Source of the DNA: Parerythrobacter_A sp963761775
GTDB taxonomy: Bacteria; Pseudomonadota; Alphaproteobacteria; Sphingomonadales; Sphingomonadaceae
Assembly (NCBI GenBank): GCA_963761775.1
Contig: CAVXIF010000011.1
Coordinates: forward strand, 682,001-746,000
Length of the DNA: 64,000 nt
Reading direction: 5' to 3'
This document shows positions 47,259-56,797 of this stretch, piece after piece; position 1 is the stretch's first letter; every line of letters begins with the position of its first letter. A program made the translations under genes and the position numbers. The notes below the pieces were generated by a model. That model did not search any database, was not told where the DNA came from, and saw only the letters and a program-made list of their open reading frames with translations.

Positions 47259-48179
47259 TTATTCTTCGGGCAGGAAATCCGGCACGCTGAGATAGCGTTC
47301 GCCGGTATCGTAATTGAAGCCCAGTACCCGCGCCCCGCTATCCAGTTCGGGCAGCTTCTGCGCAATCGCAGCCAGTGTCGCGCCGCTGGAAATGCCGACC
47401 AGCATGCCTTCCACGCTCGCGGCGCGGCGGGCCATCTCCTTTGCATCGTCGGGATCGACCTTGATCGCGCCATCGATGGTCTTGGTATGCAGATTGGCCG
47501 GAATGAAGCCTGCGCCGATGCCCTGAATGGGGTGCGGACCGGGCTGGCCACCATTGATGACTGGACTGCCGACAGGCTCCACCGCCCAAGCCTTCATATC
47601 CGGCCATTTTGCCTTCATTTCCATCGCGCAGCCGGTGATATGGCCGCCCGTGCCCACGCCGGTGATCATCGCGTCGATGGGGGTATCGGCAAAGTCGGCG
47701 ATGATTTCATGCGCCGTCGTCTTGGCATGGACCTTGTAGTTGGACGGATTGTCGAATTGCCCCGGCATCCACGCGCCGTCGGTTTCTCCGACCAGCTCCT
47801 CGGCCCGCGCAATGGCGCCGGGAATGCCCTTGCTCTTGTCGGTCAGCACGAAGCTCGCGCCATAGGCCAGCATCAGGCGTCGCCGCTCCACGCTCATGCT
47901 TTCGGGCATGACCAGCACCAGCTTGTAGCCTTTTACCGCGGCCACCATTGCCAGCCCCACGCCGGTGTTCCCGCTGGTCGGTTCGATAATCGTGCCGCCC
48001 GGCTTCAGCGCGCCTGAGCCTTCCGCATCCTCGATCATCGCCAGCGCGATCCGATCCTTGATCGAGCCGCCGGGATTGGTCCGCTCCGACTTGATCCAGA
48101 CCTCGTGATCGGGAAACAGTTTTGCCATCCGGATATGGGGGGTGTTGCCAATGGTGGCGAGGATGCTGTCGGCCTTCAT
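47259..48179 (-). CDS. cysK: Cysteine synthase A, CysK
   Basis: 306 residues. The PLP lysine is in NPGGSIKDRIALAMIEDAE (near residue 41). Other motifs: IIEPTSGNTGVGLAMVAA, the PLP phosphate loop TGVGTGGHITG near 176, and QGIGAGFIPANL near 220. It makes cysteine from O-acetylserine and sulphide. Its ATG at 48179 overlaps the upstream MFS gene stop by four bases, so the two are translationally coupled, which is unusual company for CysK. Confidence 0.96.
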   Translation of the reverse strand: MKADSILATIGNTPHIRMAKLFPDHEVWIKSERTNPGGSIKDRIALAMIEDAEGSGALKPGGTIIEPTSGNTGVGLAMVAAVKGYKLVLVMPESMSVERRRLMLAYGASFVLTDKSKGIPGAIARAEELVGETDGAWMPGQFDNPSNYKVHAKTTAHEIIADFADTPIDAMITGVGTGGHITGCAMEMKAKWPDMKAWAVEPVGSPVINGGQPGPHPIQGIGAGFIPANLHTKTIDGAIKVDPDDAKEMARRAASVEGMLVGISSGATLAAIAQKLPELDSGARVLGFNYDTGERYLSVPDFLPEE

Positions 48180-49465
48180 GCGGGTTTCTCCGTTGGTTTC
48201 GCGTTGTCTTCCTGCAACGCAGGCGGCGGGTCAAAGGTCCGCGTGGTGCGCAGGACGGGGAACAGGCGCGACCACAGGCCGACTGTCGCGATGGCACCGA
48301 TGCCGCCCGCGACCACGGCGGGCACCGGGCCGATCCAGCTCGCCAGCGTGCCCGAAAACGCGTCGCCGCCTTCATTGGAGGCGCTGATGGTCAGCATCGA
48401 AACGGACGATACCCGCCCGCGTTTGTCGTCCGGCGTATGCAGCTGGATGAGCGACTGGCGGATATAGACGCTGAACATATCGCCCGCGCCGACCACGAAC
48501 AGCGCCGCCAGGCTAAGCGGCATGGAAGTCGATAGCCCGAACACGATGGTCGCCACGCCGAACACCGCGACGGACCACAGCATCTTCGGCCCGACCTGCG
48601 TTTTCAGCGGGAATACCGAGAACCACAGCGCCGTCAGCGCTGCACCGATTGCCGGAGCCATCGCAAGCTGCGCCAGACCCGGCGCGCCGACTTGCAGCAC
48701 ATCGCGGGCATAGACCGGAAACAGCGCCGTCGCCCCGGCAAGGAACACGGCCAGCAAGTCCAGCGTAATCGCGCCCAGCACCATCCTGTTGCGCCCGACA
48801 TAGCGCATGCCATCCACGATCATCGCCACGGGCCTGTCGCCCTGTCGCATCGCAGGTTGCGGAACCGGTCCGATCAGGCTGAGCATCACGATGGACACCA
48901 GGAACAGCGCAGCTGCCACAGCATAGGGGAGAGCGGGCATGATCGCGTATGTATATCCGCCCACTGCCGGCCCCACGATCATGCCGGTCTGCCACGCGAT
49001 GCTGGACAGCGCGATAGCGTTGGGCAGGATCGCCTTTGGCACCAGATTGGGGGCCAGCGCGGACAGGGCCGGGCCGTTGAAGGCACGCACCACGCCCAGC
49101 ACCACCGCAACCGAAAACAGGATGGCGAGCGACAGCACGCCCTGATAGGTCGCCCATCCCAGCACGCCCGCACACGCAATTTGCAAGGCAATGGTCGCGC
49201 GCGCGACGCTGCGCCGGTCGAACCGGTCGGCGACAAGACCCGCAAACGGAGTTAGCAGGAACAGCGGCACGAATTGCAACAGCCCGATAATGGCAAGTTG
49301 TCCGGCGGACGCTTCCACATCCATCGTCTGGCGCGCGATCTGGTAGGTCTGCCATCCGATGATAAGCATCATCGCATACTGCCCCAGCGTCATGCTGAGA
49401 CGGCTGAACCAGTAAACACGAAAATTGTGAACCCTGAACGGGTGAGTTGGGGGCTGGGTAGTCAC
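48176..49465 (-). CDS. MFS transporter (EntS / MFS_3-like)
   Basis: 429 residues with about twelve membrane helices. Sequence marks of the MFS_3 exporter group are visible: FRVYWFSRLSMTLGQYAMML at the start, the loop GLVADRFDRRSVARATIALQ, LALNPNL-like SALAPNLVPKAILPNAIALS near 140, and RGRVSSVSMLTISASNEGGD near 355. EntS-like members export siderophores, but many have unknown cargo. It is co-transcribed with cysK directly downstream. Confidence 0.88.
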   Translation of the reverse strand: MTTQPPTHPFRVHNFRVYWFSRLSMTLGQYAMMLIIGWQTYQIARQTMDVEASAGQLAIIGLLQFVPLFLLTPFAGLVADRFDRRSVARATIALQIACAGVLGWATYQGVLSLAILFSVAVVLGVVRAFNGPALSALAPNLVPKAILPNAIALSSIAWQTGMIVGPAVGGYTYAIMPALPYAVAAALFLVSIVMLSLIGPVPQPAMRQGDRPVAMIVDGMRYVGRNRMVLGAITLDLLAVFLAGATALFPVYARDVLQVGAPGLAQLAMAPAIGAALTALWFSVFPLKTQVGPKMLWSVAVFGVATIVFGLSTSMPLSLAALFVVGAGDMFSVYIRQSLIQLHTPDDKRGRVSSVSMLTISASNEGGDAFSGTLASWIGPVPAVVAGGIGAIATVGLWSRLFPVLRTTRTFDPPPALQEDNAKPTEKPA

Positions 49466-49504
49466 GCACCGCGCAATGGCAGGCGACGCCGGAGTAGGAA
49501 AGCG

Positions 49505-49897
49505 TTACCGGTGTGCGCGCAGTTTGGGGTTGGGTTGTAGCGTGTCGATCATCAGGTCGAAATCGTCGATACGGATGATGCGTTCGAACTGGAAGCCTGC
49601 GCGGTTGTCGGACAGCCACATCATATACGCCTCGATCCGGCCGACGACCGGCAGGCGAATGATGATTCGGTCGCCGCGTGACAGGATATCGGTCGCGTCG
49701 TCGATCATGAACCCGTTGGCAGAAATGTTCGAAACGTGCAGCTTGAGATCGCCGTGGGCATTGTGTTCGGCGATGACCGGATAGTCGACGGGATGCCGTG
49801 CCCCCCGCCGCTGTTCCGTCACCGATAATTGCGCCCGTACTGTCACGATAGCTGATCCCGCGTCGTTGTTCCCGATGGCATCCTTAATGGGCCGCAA
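49505..49897 (-). CDS. PilZ domain protein
   Basis: 130 residues. The PilZ c-di-GMP motif is present in order: RRGARHPV (RxxxR-like, about residues 30-37) and VSNISANGFMI (N-x-S-x-x-G, about 56-66). It is a stand-alone PilZ with no output domain, so it probably acts by binding a partner on sensing c-di-GMP. It stands alone between the MFS gene and tyrS. Confidence 0.85.
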   Translation of the reverse strand: MRPIKDAIGNNDAGSAIVTVRAQLSVTEQRRGARHPVDYPVIAEHNAHGDLKLHVSNISANGFMIDDATDILSRGDRIIIRLPVVGRIEAYMMWLSDNRAGFQFERIIRIDDFDLMIDTLQPNPKLRAHR

Positions 49898-49969
49898 AGC
49901 CTGACATCGGGTAAACGAAACTGTTCCGGAATGGCACAGAATGGCGCTTTTCCAGCAGTTTGCGCGCGG

Positions 49970-51211
49970 TTAGCGGGTCAGGATCGCGTGACGTTTTCGC
50001 CCTAGCGACAGCTTGCCGCTCGCGCCGTCCTCCACCGTAATCATGTAGGACGGGTCGTCGATAACAGCGTCGTCGAACCGCACCGCACCTTCGGCCAGCT
50101 TGCGTTTCGCTTCCTTGTTCGATGCGGTGAAGCCGAGCGCGGTCAGCGCCGCCCCGATCCGCATGCCGTCGGGACCGACCGCAAGGGTCGGCAAGTCCTC
50201 TCCCGCGCCGCCGCCCGCAAACGTCTGTTCTGCCGTCGCCCGCGCCGCCCGCGCCGCGTCCTCGCCCCGGACCAGTGTCGTCACTTCGTCGGCAAGCCGG
50301 ACCTTGGCCTCGTTGATCTGCGACCCCTCCAGCGCTTCCAGTTGGGCAATTTCGCTTAACGACACGTCGGTGAACAGGCGCAAGAACCGGCCCACATCGC
50401 GATCATCGACATTGCGCCAGTATTGCCAGAAATCGTAGGCGGGCAGCGCATCCTCGTTCAGCCAGACCGCACCCGCCGCCGTCTTGCCCATCTTCGCGCC
50501 ATCAGCCGTCGTCAGCAGCGGTGTGGTCAGCCCGAACAGCTCCGCGCCGTCCTTCCTGCGCGCCAGTTCCATGCCGTTGACGATATTGCCCCACTGGTCG
50601 CTGCCGCCCATCTGCAACCGGCAGCCGTGGCGCCGCGACAGTTCCAGGAAGTCGTACGCCTGCAGGATCATGTAGTTGAATTCGAGGAAGGTCAGCGGCT
50701 GCTCGCGGTCGAGGCGCAGGCGCACACTGTCGAAGGTCAGCATCCGGTTGACGGTGAAATGAGGGCCGACATCGCGCAACAGGTCGATATAGCCCAGCGC
50801 ATCCAGCCATTCGTCATTGTTGACCAGCACCGCGTCGGTCGGCCCGTCCCCGAACGTGAGCAACCGCTCGAACACGGTGCGGATGCCCGCGATGTTCGCC
50901 GCAATGCCCGCCGCGTCCAGCATCTGCCGGCTTTCGTCCTTGCCGCTGGGATCGCCGATCTTGGTGGTGCCGCCGCCCATGACCACGATGGGTTTGTGCC
51001 CCGCCTGTTGCAGCCGCCGCAGCATCATGATCTGCACCAGACTGCCGATATGGAGCGAAGGGGCAGTAGCATCGAAGCCGATATAGCCGGGAACCACCTG
51101 CTTCGTGGCCAGCGCATCCAGCCCCGCCGCGTCGGTCGCCTGATGGATGTAGCCGCGCGCATCGAGCGTGCGCAGCAGGTCGGATTGCCATTCGGCCTTC
51201 GCGCCGCTCAT
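49970..51211 (-). CDS. tyrS: Tyrosyl-tRNA synthetase
   Basis: 413 residues starting MSGAKAEWQSDLLRTLDARG. The class I signatures are PSLHIGSLVQ (HIGH-like, near residue 50) and AKMGKTAAGAVWL (KMSKS-like, near 236). Substrate binding includes QMGGSDQWGNIVNG. A C-terminal S4 RNA-binding domain (LTALGFTASNKEAKRKLAEGA) is present. I chose the ATG at 51211. The gene is intact. Confidence 0.96.
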   Translation of the reverse strand: MSGAKAEWQSDLLRTLDARGYIHQATDAAGLDALATKQVVPGYIGFDATAPSLHIGSLVQIMMLRRLQQAGHKPIVVMGGGTTKIGDPSGKDESRQMLDAAGIAANIAGIRTVFERLLTFGDGPTDAVLVNNDEWLDALGYIDLLRDVGPHFTVNRMLTFDSVRLRLDREQPLTFLEFNYMILQAYDFLELSRRHGCRLQMGGSDQWGNIVNGMELARRKDGAELFGLTTPLLTTADGAKMGKTAAGAVWLNEDALPAYDFWQYWRNVDDRDVGRFLRLFTDVSLSEIAQLEALEGSQINEAKVRLADEVTTLVRGEDAARAARATAEQTFAGGGAGEDLPTLAVGPDGMRIGAALTALGFTASNKEAKRKLAEGAVRFDDAVIDDPSYMITVEDGASGKLSLGRKRHAILTR

Positions 51212-51420
51212 CGCGCTACACCTCCATTCGTCGCTGACAGGGAACGTTTGATACATGTGTTACACTGTTCAGGAGCAAAAAATACGGCGCTCGTATCGGA
51301 GACGAAAAAGCGGGTGGGGAGGGAGGTACGGGTTTGTATCATGGTGCGGTCTTTAGCGCGGATTGTTGCGAGTAGGACAGACCCTTGTGCGCGCCCTGCA
51401 GCGGCCCTAGCAATCGCGCC

Positions 51421-51942
51421 ATGCACCACCTTATCCTTCACCCCGAATGTGAACCCGGCGTAATCCACACCGTGCGCGCCGAATGCGTCGCGACCCCGCA
51501 GGGCTGCCGCGCCACCTTCCGCCTCGAAGGCGACATAGCGGCCATCGCCGTGCCCGCCCATGCCGCGCCCGAACGGATGGACGACTTGTGGAAAACCACT
51601 TGCTTCGAGATATTCTGGCAGGGCGAGGGCGCGGATGCCTATCGCGAGTTCAACCTCTCCCCCTCGAGCCGCTGGGCCGCCTACGACTTCGACGATATGC
51701 GGGTGAACAGCCGGGACGCGCCGGTGGAGGCGATTTCCGTCGCGTGCAGCCACACCGACCGCACGCTGGAGCTGACGTGCGACATCGCCGCGCGGCTGCC
51801 CGTTCCCGCCAAGGTGGCGCTGAACGGGATTGTTGAAGTTGCGGCGGGCACGCTGCAATTCTGGGCGCTGGCTTTCGCGCCCGGCAAACCGGAATTCCAC
51901 AGCCCTGCCTGCCGCGCGCTCGCCATCGGAGACCGCGCATGA
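51421..51942 (+). CDS. DOMON-like domain-containing protein
   Basis: 173 residues starting MHHLILHPECEPGVIHTV. A beta-rich sequence with MDDLWKTTCFEIFWQGEG and YREFNLSPSSRWAAYDFDD matches the cd09627-type DOMON-like proteins of sphingomonads. The WxTxCFE and FNLSPS..WA motifs recall carbohydrate- or haem-binding DOMON folds. No signal peptide is seen. Its stop overlaps the next gene's ATG (ATGA), so it is coupled to the NamZ-like gene. Confidence 0.85.
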   Translation: MHHLILHPECEPGVIHTVRAECVATPQGCRATFRLEGDIAAIAVPAHAAPERMDDLWKTTCFEIFWQGEGADAYREFNLSPSSRWAAYDFDDMRVNSRDAPVEAISVACSHTDRTLELTCDIAARLPVPAKVALNGIVEVAAGTLQFWALAFAPGKPEFHSPACRALAIGDRA

Positions 51943-53150
51943 CCGTCCTCTTCGGTATCGACCGCCTGCTCGCCGACCCCGCTTTGCTCGATGAACTCAA
52001 GGGCACACGTGTCGCGCTGGTCGCCCATCCGGCCAGCGTGACGGCGGACCTGACGCACAGCCTCGATGCATTGATTGCGGGGGGGGTGAACGTCACCAGC
52101 GCCTTCGGTCCGCAGCACGGGCTGAAAGGCGACAAGCAGGACAACATGGTGGAGACGGCGGACGAAACCGATCCGCACTACGGCATCCCGGTGTTCAGCC
52201 TGTATGGCGAAGTCCGCCGCCCGACTGCGCGGATGATGGATAGCGCCGATGTGTTCCTGTTCGACCTGCAGGACCTCGGTTGCCGCATCTACACCTTCGT
52301 CACCACGCTGCTGTATCTGCTGGAAGAAGCGGCGAAGGCGGACAAGGCGGTGTGGGTGCTGGACCGGCCCAATCCGGCGGGCCGCCCGGTCGAAGGCACG
52401 CTGCTGGTGCCGGGGCACGAGAGCTTCGTCGGTGCGGCGCCGATGCCGATGCGGCACGGGCTGACGATGGGCGAGATGGGGCACTGGTTCGTCGATCACT
52501 TCGGCCTGGATGTGGACTATCGCGTGGTGGCGATGGAGGGCTGGCAGCCCGACGGCCCCGGCTTCGGCTGGCCGACCGACCGCGTGTGGATCAATCCGTC
52601 GCCCAACGCGGCGAGCGTCAACATGGCGCGCGCCTATGCCGGCACGGTGATGCTGGAAGGCGCAACGCTGAGCGAGGGGCGCGGCACCACCCGCCCGCTG
52701 GAAGTCCTGTTCGGCGCGCCCGACATTGACGCAAAGGCGGTGTTGGCCGAAATGCACGCGCTGCAACCCGAATGGCTGGCGGGGTGTGCTTTGCGCGAAT
52801 GCTGGTTCGAACCGACCTTCCACAAACACGCAGGTGTTCTGTGCAACGGCCTGATGATCCACGCAGAAGGCCCGTTCTACACCGCCGACGCTTTCCGCCC
52901 CTGGCGGTTGCAGGCCCTCGCGTTCAAGGCGATCCGGTCGCTCTATCCGGACTACGACCTGTGGCGCGGCAAGGACTTCAAATACGAATATACCGACGAC
53001 GTGGTGGCAATAGACGTCATCAACGGCGGCCCTGCCTTGCGCGAATGGGTCGATGACGCAGGCGCGACGCCGCACGATCTGGACGTTCTGTCCGTCCATG
53101 ACGAGGCTTCGTGGCAGGCCGCGACCCGATCGCATATGCTGTATGGATAG
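51939..53150 (+). CDS. DUF1343 / NamZ-like exo-N-acetylmuramidase (GH171-type)
   Basis: 403 residues. N-terminal VLFGIDRLLAD, ALVAHPASVTADLTHSLDAL, SAFGPQHGLKGDKQDN and FDLQDLGCRIYTFVTTLLYL are hallmarks of DUF1343. Members of this family release N-acetylmuramic acid from the ends of peptidoglycan fragments. The usual family members in Bacteroidota are exported, but I see no signal peptide here, which points to cytoplasmic recycling of wall fragments. It is coupled to the DOMON-like gene. Confidence 0.88.
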   Translation: MTVLFGIDRLLADPALLDELKGTRVALVAHPASVTADLTHSLDALIAGGVNVTSAFGPQHGLKGDKQDNMVETADETDPHYGIPVFSLYGEVRRPTARMMDSADVFLFDLQDLGCRIYTFVTTLLYLLEEAAKADKAVWVLDRPNPAGRPVEGTLLVPGHESFVGAAPMPMRHGLTMGEMGHWFVDHFGLDVDYRVVAMEGWQPDGPGFGWPTDRVWINPSPNAASVNMARAYAGTVMLEGATLSEGRGTTRPLEVLFGAPDIDAKAVLAEMHALQPEWLAGCALRECWFEPTFHKHAGVLCNGLMIHAEGPFYTADAFRPWRLQALAFKAIRSLYPDYDLWRGKDFKYEYTDDVVAIDVINGGPALREWVDDAGATPHDLDVLSVHDEASWQAATRSHMLYG

Positions 53151-53180
53151 GTCGAAACGATTGACGGGCAGGGGGCAGGC

Positions 53181-53876
53181 ATGTCGGACCCTATAGTTCC
53201 ACTGGAGCTTGGTCGGATGATCGTCGGGGACCAGCCTTTGCTGTTCTACCTCGAAATCCTGATCCGCTCCGTCATAATCTACGGCTATTTCTTCCTGCTG
53301 CTGCGATGGATCGGACGGCGCGCCAAGTCGGGCCTGTCGATTATCGAGGTCATTCTGATCGTTGCGCTCGGTTCCGCCGTAGGCGATGGCACGTTTTACC
53401 CGGAAGTGCCCATCTTGCACGCTTTGCTGGTGATCACGTTGGTTGCGCTGTTCAACCAGGGGCTGCAATACGCCATCCAGCAACACGAGCCGTTCCGGCA
53501 CTGGGTCGAGGGACGCCCGTTGGCGGTGCTTCGCGATGGTGTGCTGCTACCCGATCATATCGACGAAGCGGGGTTCGAAGAACACGATATCAAGGAGATG
53601 CTCAGGGTTGCCGGTGTGTGCAACCTCGGGCAACTGGCGCTTGTCGTGCTTGAGCCAAATTCGGAACTGAGCGTCTACAGACGCAGCGAGCCGGTGCCGG
53701 GTCTATGTATCCTGCCCCGGTACATCGCTAGCCGGACCGACGATACGCAAAAGACAGCCGAACACGGACTCTGCTGCCGAAATTGCGCGAGCGAGGAGAT
53801 CGACGGCAAGGCATGCGGGAACTGCGGCGAAACAGGGACGCAGGCAAAAACCATAGCTCTGTACGAACTTAACTAA
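53181..53876 (+). CDS. DUF421 (YetF-like) membrane protein with C-terminal zinc ribbon
   Basis: 231 residues. Two or three membrane helices (FYLEILIRSVIIYGYFFLLL, IIEVILIVALGSAVGDG, LHALLVITLVALFNQGLQY) are followed by the DUF421 soluble domain (HWVEGRPLAVLRDGVLL, DIKEMLRVAGVCNLGQLALVVLEPN). The tail has CCRNC and CGNCG, a CxxC pair set that looks like a zinc ribbon and is unusual for the family. The function is unknown. Confidence 0.85.
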   Translation: MSDPIVPLELGRMIVGDQPLLFYLEILIRSVIIYGYFFLLLRWIGRRAKSGLSIIEVILIVALGSAVGDGTFYPEVPILHALLVITLVALFNQGLQYAIQQHEPFRHWVEGRPLAVLRDGVLLPDHIDEAGFEEHDIKEMLRVAGVCNLGQLALVVLEPNSELSVYRRSEPVPGLCILPRYIASRTDDTQKTAEHGLCCRNCASEEIDGKACGNCGETGTQAKTIALYELN

Positions 53877-54054
53877 ATTGCGGGCGCGCGCCGTCAGGTT
53901 CCGGTCGTCGATATAGGTTCACACACCCGCTGCCCCAAACACACTTGCACGGAACCGATAATCACCAACAGGTACCACGCGCCAAGCTTTTCCGGTCTGG
54001 CCAGTCCCCTGCCGACCTCTCGCCCCAGGAACGACCAGCCCGCTCCGTATTCGC

Positions 54055-55236
54055 TTACCCCACCTTCCGGCTCAATTCCCGCATCGCGTCGTCCAGCCCG
54101 TCCAGCGTCAGCGGATACATGCGGTCCTCGACCAGCTGCTTCATCATCGTGGTGCTTTGCGAATAGCCCCATTGCTTTTCGGGCACCGGGTTCAGCCACA
54201 CCGTCGCGGGGTAGGTGTTGGCGACGCGTTTGAGCCAGATCGCGCCGGCTTCCTCGTTCATGTGCTCCACGCTGCCGCCGGGGTGGGTGATTTCATAGGG
54301 GCTCATCGCTGCATCGCCGACGAAGATCACCTTGTAGTCATGGCCGTATTTGTGGAGGATATCCCATGTCTTGGTCCGTTCCTGCCAGCGGCGGCGATTG
54401 TCCTTCCACACGCCTTCGTACAGGCAGTTGTGGAAATAGAAGAATTCCAGGTTCTTGAACTCCGCCGTCGCGGCGCTGAACAGTTCCTCCACCATCTTCA
54501 CGAACGGGTCCATCGATCCGCCCACGTCGAGGAACAGCAGCAGCTTCACCGCATTCCGGCGTTCGGCGCGCATGTGGATGTCGAGCCAGCCCTGCTTCGC
54601 CGTGCCGTCGATGGTCGCACCGATATCCAGCTCGTCCTGTGCGCCCTCGCGCGCGAAGCGGCGCAGGCGGCGCAGCGCCATCTTGATGTTGCGCGTGCCC
54701 AGCTCTTTCGTGTTGTCGAGGTTCGCGAACTCGCGCTTCTCCCATACCTTGATCGCGCGCTTGTGCTTGCTTTCGCCACCGATCCGCACGCCTTCGGGGT
54801 TGTAGCCGGAATGGCCGAACGGGCTGGTGCCGCCGGTGCCGATCCACTTGTTGCCGCCCTGGTGCTTGCCTTCCTGCTCCTCCAACCGCTTTTTCAGCGT
54901 CTCCATGATCTCGTCCCAGTCGCCCAGGCTTTCGATCTTGGCCATCTCCTCTTCGGTCAGGAACTTCTCGGCCACCGCCTTCAGCCAGTCTTCGGGGATA
55001 TCGACCGGGTTCTGCCCGTAATCGGACATCAACCCCTTGAAGACCTTGGCGAACACCTGGTCGAACCGGTCCAGCATGCCTTCGTCTTTCACGAAGGTCG
55101 CGCGGCTGAGATAGTAGAACGCTTCGGGCGTCTGCTCGATCACGTCGCGATCCAGCGCCTCCAGCAATGTGAGGTGTTCCTTGAACGAGGCCCCGATCCC
55201 GGCCTCGCGCAGCTCGTCCATGAAGTTGAAGAACAT
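54055..55236 (-). CDS. CoxE-type VWA domain protein
   Basis: 393 residues. The N-terminal helical half (LREAGIGASFKEHLTLLEAL, YYLSRATFVKDEGMLDRFDQ) is typical of CoxE-like proteins. The C-terminal VWA domain has LFLDVGGSMDPFV near 235, a MIDAS-like DxGxS, then FVGDAAMSPYE near 310. MoxR ATPases and such VWA proteins act as a chaperone or metal-insertion pair. The matching MoxR lies 2 kb away on the same strand, separated by a chemoreceptor gene on the other strand. Confidence 0.87.
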   Translation of the reverse strand: MFFNFMDELREAGIGASFKEHLTLLEALDRDVIEQTPEAFYYLSRATFVKDEGMLDRFDQVFAKVFKGLMSDYGQNPVDIPEDWLKAVAEKFLTEEEMAKIESLGDWDEIMETLKKRLEEQEGKHQGGNKWIGTGGTSPFGHSGYNPEGVRIGGESKHKRAIKVWEKREFANLDNTKELGTRNIKMALRRLRRFAREGAQDELDIGATIDGTAKQGWLDIHMRAERRNAVKLLLFLDVGGSMDPFVKMVEELFSAATAEFKNLEFFYFHNCLYEGVWKDNRRRWQERTKTWDILHKYGHDYKVIFVGDAAMSPYEITHPGGSVEHMNEEAGAIWLKRVANTYPATVWLNPVPEKQWGYSQSTTMMKQLVEDRMYPLTLDGLDDAMRELSRKVG

Positions 55237-55371
55237 GGGCCTTGCCTACCGCGCCGAACCGGGATGCGCCAGATGCAAAGCGCCCAAACACAGGACACGG
55301 CGTTTACCGATTGCTAACCATGCGCGGCCTACCGCTATTCGCATGACCGATACGACACAGACGGGGCAATA

Positions 55372-56784
55372 ATGCGGCACGAACGGATGGAACCTGTCGG
55401 GGAACATGGCACCGGAGGTCATGACGTCGACGCGATTTCGGAACGCTGCGGCGAACTGGCGGTCGGCTGCTCGCACAGTGCCGACATCATCGATGCGGTG
55501 CGCGCCGCCAGCAAGCAGCTCGGCGAGCAATTCGGCTCCCTAACGCAAACGATCGGCAGTCTCGAGGCGGACCAGAACAAGGTCGTTGAGGCGAGCGACG
55601 AAGCGCGCCTGCTGTCCGAACGCGCCATCGAGCGGCTGGGACAGGGCACCGAGCAGATCCACCAGTCGCTAGCCCAGATCGGCAGCCTCCTGGACTTGGT
55701 CGATACCCTGACGCATCATATCACGGGGTTCGCCGCCGCAATGGATCAGGTCCGCAAATCAGCCGCCGACATTGACCAGATTGCCGAAACGACCAATATC
55801 CTCGCATTGAACGCGACAATCGAAGCGATGCGGGCGGGTGATGCGGGACGCACATTTGCAGTGGTGGCCAATGAGGTGAAGGCACTGGCCGGTGAAACGC
55901 GACGCGCCACCGAAGAGATCGGCGAGACCATTGATACGCTGGACGGCGAAGCGCGCACCGTGATCGCCAAGATCGAAAGCGGTGCGGAAACCTCGCGCGG
56001 GGCGAAGCATTCCGTCACGCAGATCGAACATACGCTGGGCGGGGTCGCCGAACTGGTCGAGGAAGTTGACCGTCAGAACGACCAGATCGCGCGCTCGACC
56101 GGTACAATCAGCGGGCATGTTCACCAGATTCAGGATGTAATGCAAAGCTTCACCGAAGCCGCCGTTGTCAACACAAAGCGGCTGAACGAGGCGCATGGCA
56201 GCATGTCGTCGCTGGAATTGACCGCCAGCGGAATGCTCGACAGTATCGTCAAGGCGGGCCTGTCCCCGCGCGACAGCCTGATGGTGGACAAGGCCAGCGT
56301 CTATGCCGCCGAGGTCAAGGTGCTGACCGAAGCTGCGCTGGCCGACGGTACGCTGACGTCGGACGCGCTGTTCGACCGGGACTATGTCGAAATCGAAGGC
56401 TCCAATCCGGTGCGCTACCGCTCGCGCCTGACATCATGGGCCGATATAAACTGGCGTCCCGTGCTGGACCGGATGGTGGCCGAGGGCGGCGCGGTCCGCA
56501 TGTGCTCCATCGCCGATATGAACGGCTTCCTGCCGACGCACACCACCGACCGCTCGCGCGCGCCCACCGGCGATGTTTCGCACGACACAAAATACTGCCG
56601 CAATGGCCGCATCCTGCTGACGGCTACGGACCAGCAAGCCAAGCAGAGCGACGCCCCCTACCTGATGGCGGTGTACCGGCAGGAGGGCGACGGCGAAACC
56701 AGCGTGGTGGTCCGCAACGTGTATATCCCGCTGATCATAAACGGCCGCCGCTGGGGCGATTTCGAGGTGGCGTATTCGTTTTAG
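55372..56784 (+). CDS. Soluble methyl-accepting chemotaxis protein
   Basis: 470 residues with no membrane segment, so cytoplasmic. The signalling hairpin contains IAETTNILALNATIEAMRAG, then DAGRTFAVVANEVKALAGET, near residues 140-180, with flanking coiled-coils. The C-terminal 150 residues hold a second domain (DYVEIEGSNPVRYRSRLTSW, MNGFLPTHTTDRSRAPTGD, YCRNGRIL) known from the tails of some MCPs. No pentapeptide tether is visible. The ligand and the Che partners are not in the window. Confidence 0.88.
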   Translation: MRHERMEPVGEHGTGGHDVDAISERCGELAVGCSHSADIIDAVRAASKQLGEQFGSLTQTIGSLEADQNKVVEASDEARLLSERAIERLGQGTEQIHQSLAQIGSLLDLVDTLTHHITGFAAAMDQVRKSAADIDQIAETTNILALNATIEAMRAGDAGRTFAVVANEVKALAGETRRATEEIGETIDTLDGEARTVIAKIESGAETSRGAKHSVTQIEHTLGGVAELVEEVDRQNDQIARSTGTISGHVHQIQDVMQSFTEAAVVNTKRLNEAHGSMSSLELTASGMLDSIVKAGLSPRDSLMVDKASVYAAEVKVLTEAALADGTLTSDALFDRDYVEIEGSNPVRYRSRLTSWADINWRPVLDRMVAEGGAVRMCSIADMNGFLPTHTTDRSRAPTGDVSHDTKYCRNGRILLTATDQQAKQSDAPYLMAVYRQEGDGETSVVVRNVYIPLIINGRRWGDFEVAYSF

Positions 56785-56797
56785 GCTATTGCGCTAA

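Noticed and set aside
53894..54049. A minus-strand frame ending LGAWYLLVIIGSVQVCLGQ then RVCEPISTTGT, just after the VWA gene
   Set aside because: It looks like a tiny one-helix protein, but no ATG, GTG or TTG start fits outside the VWA gene, so support is too weak.
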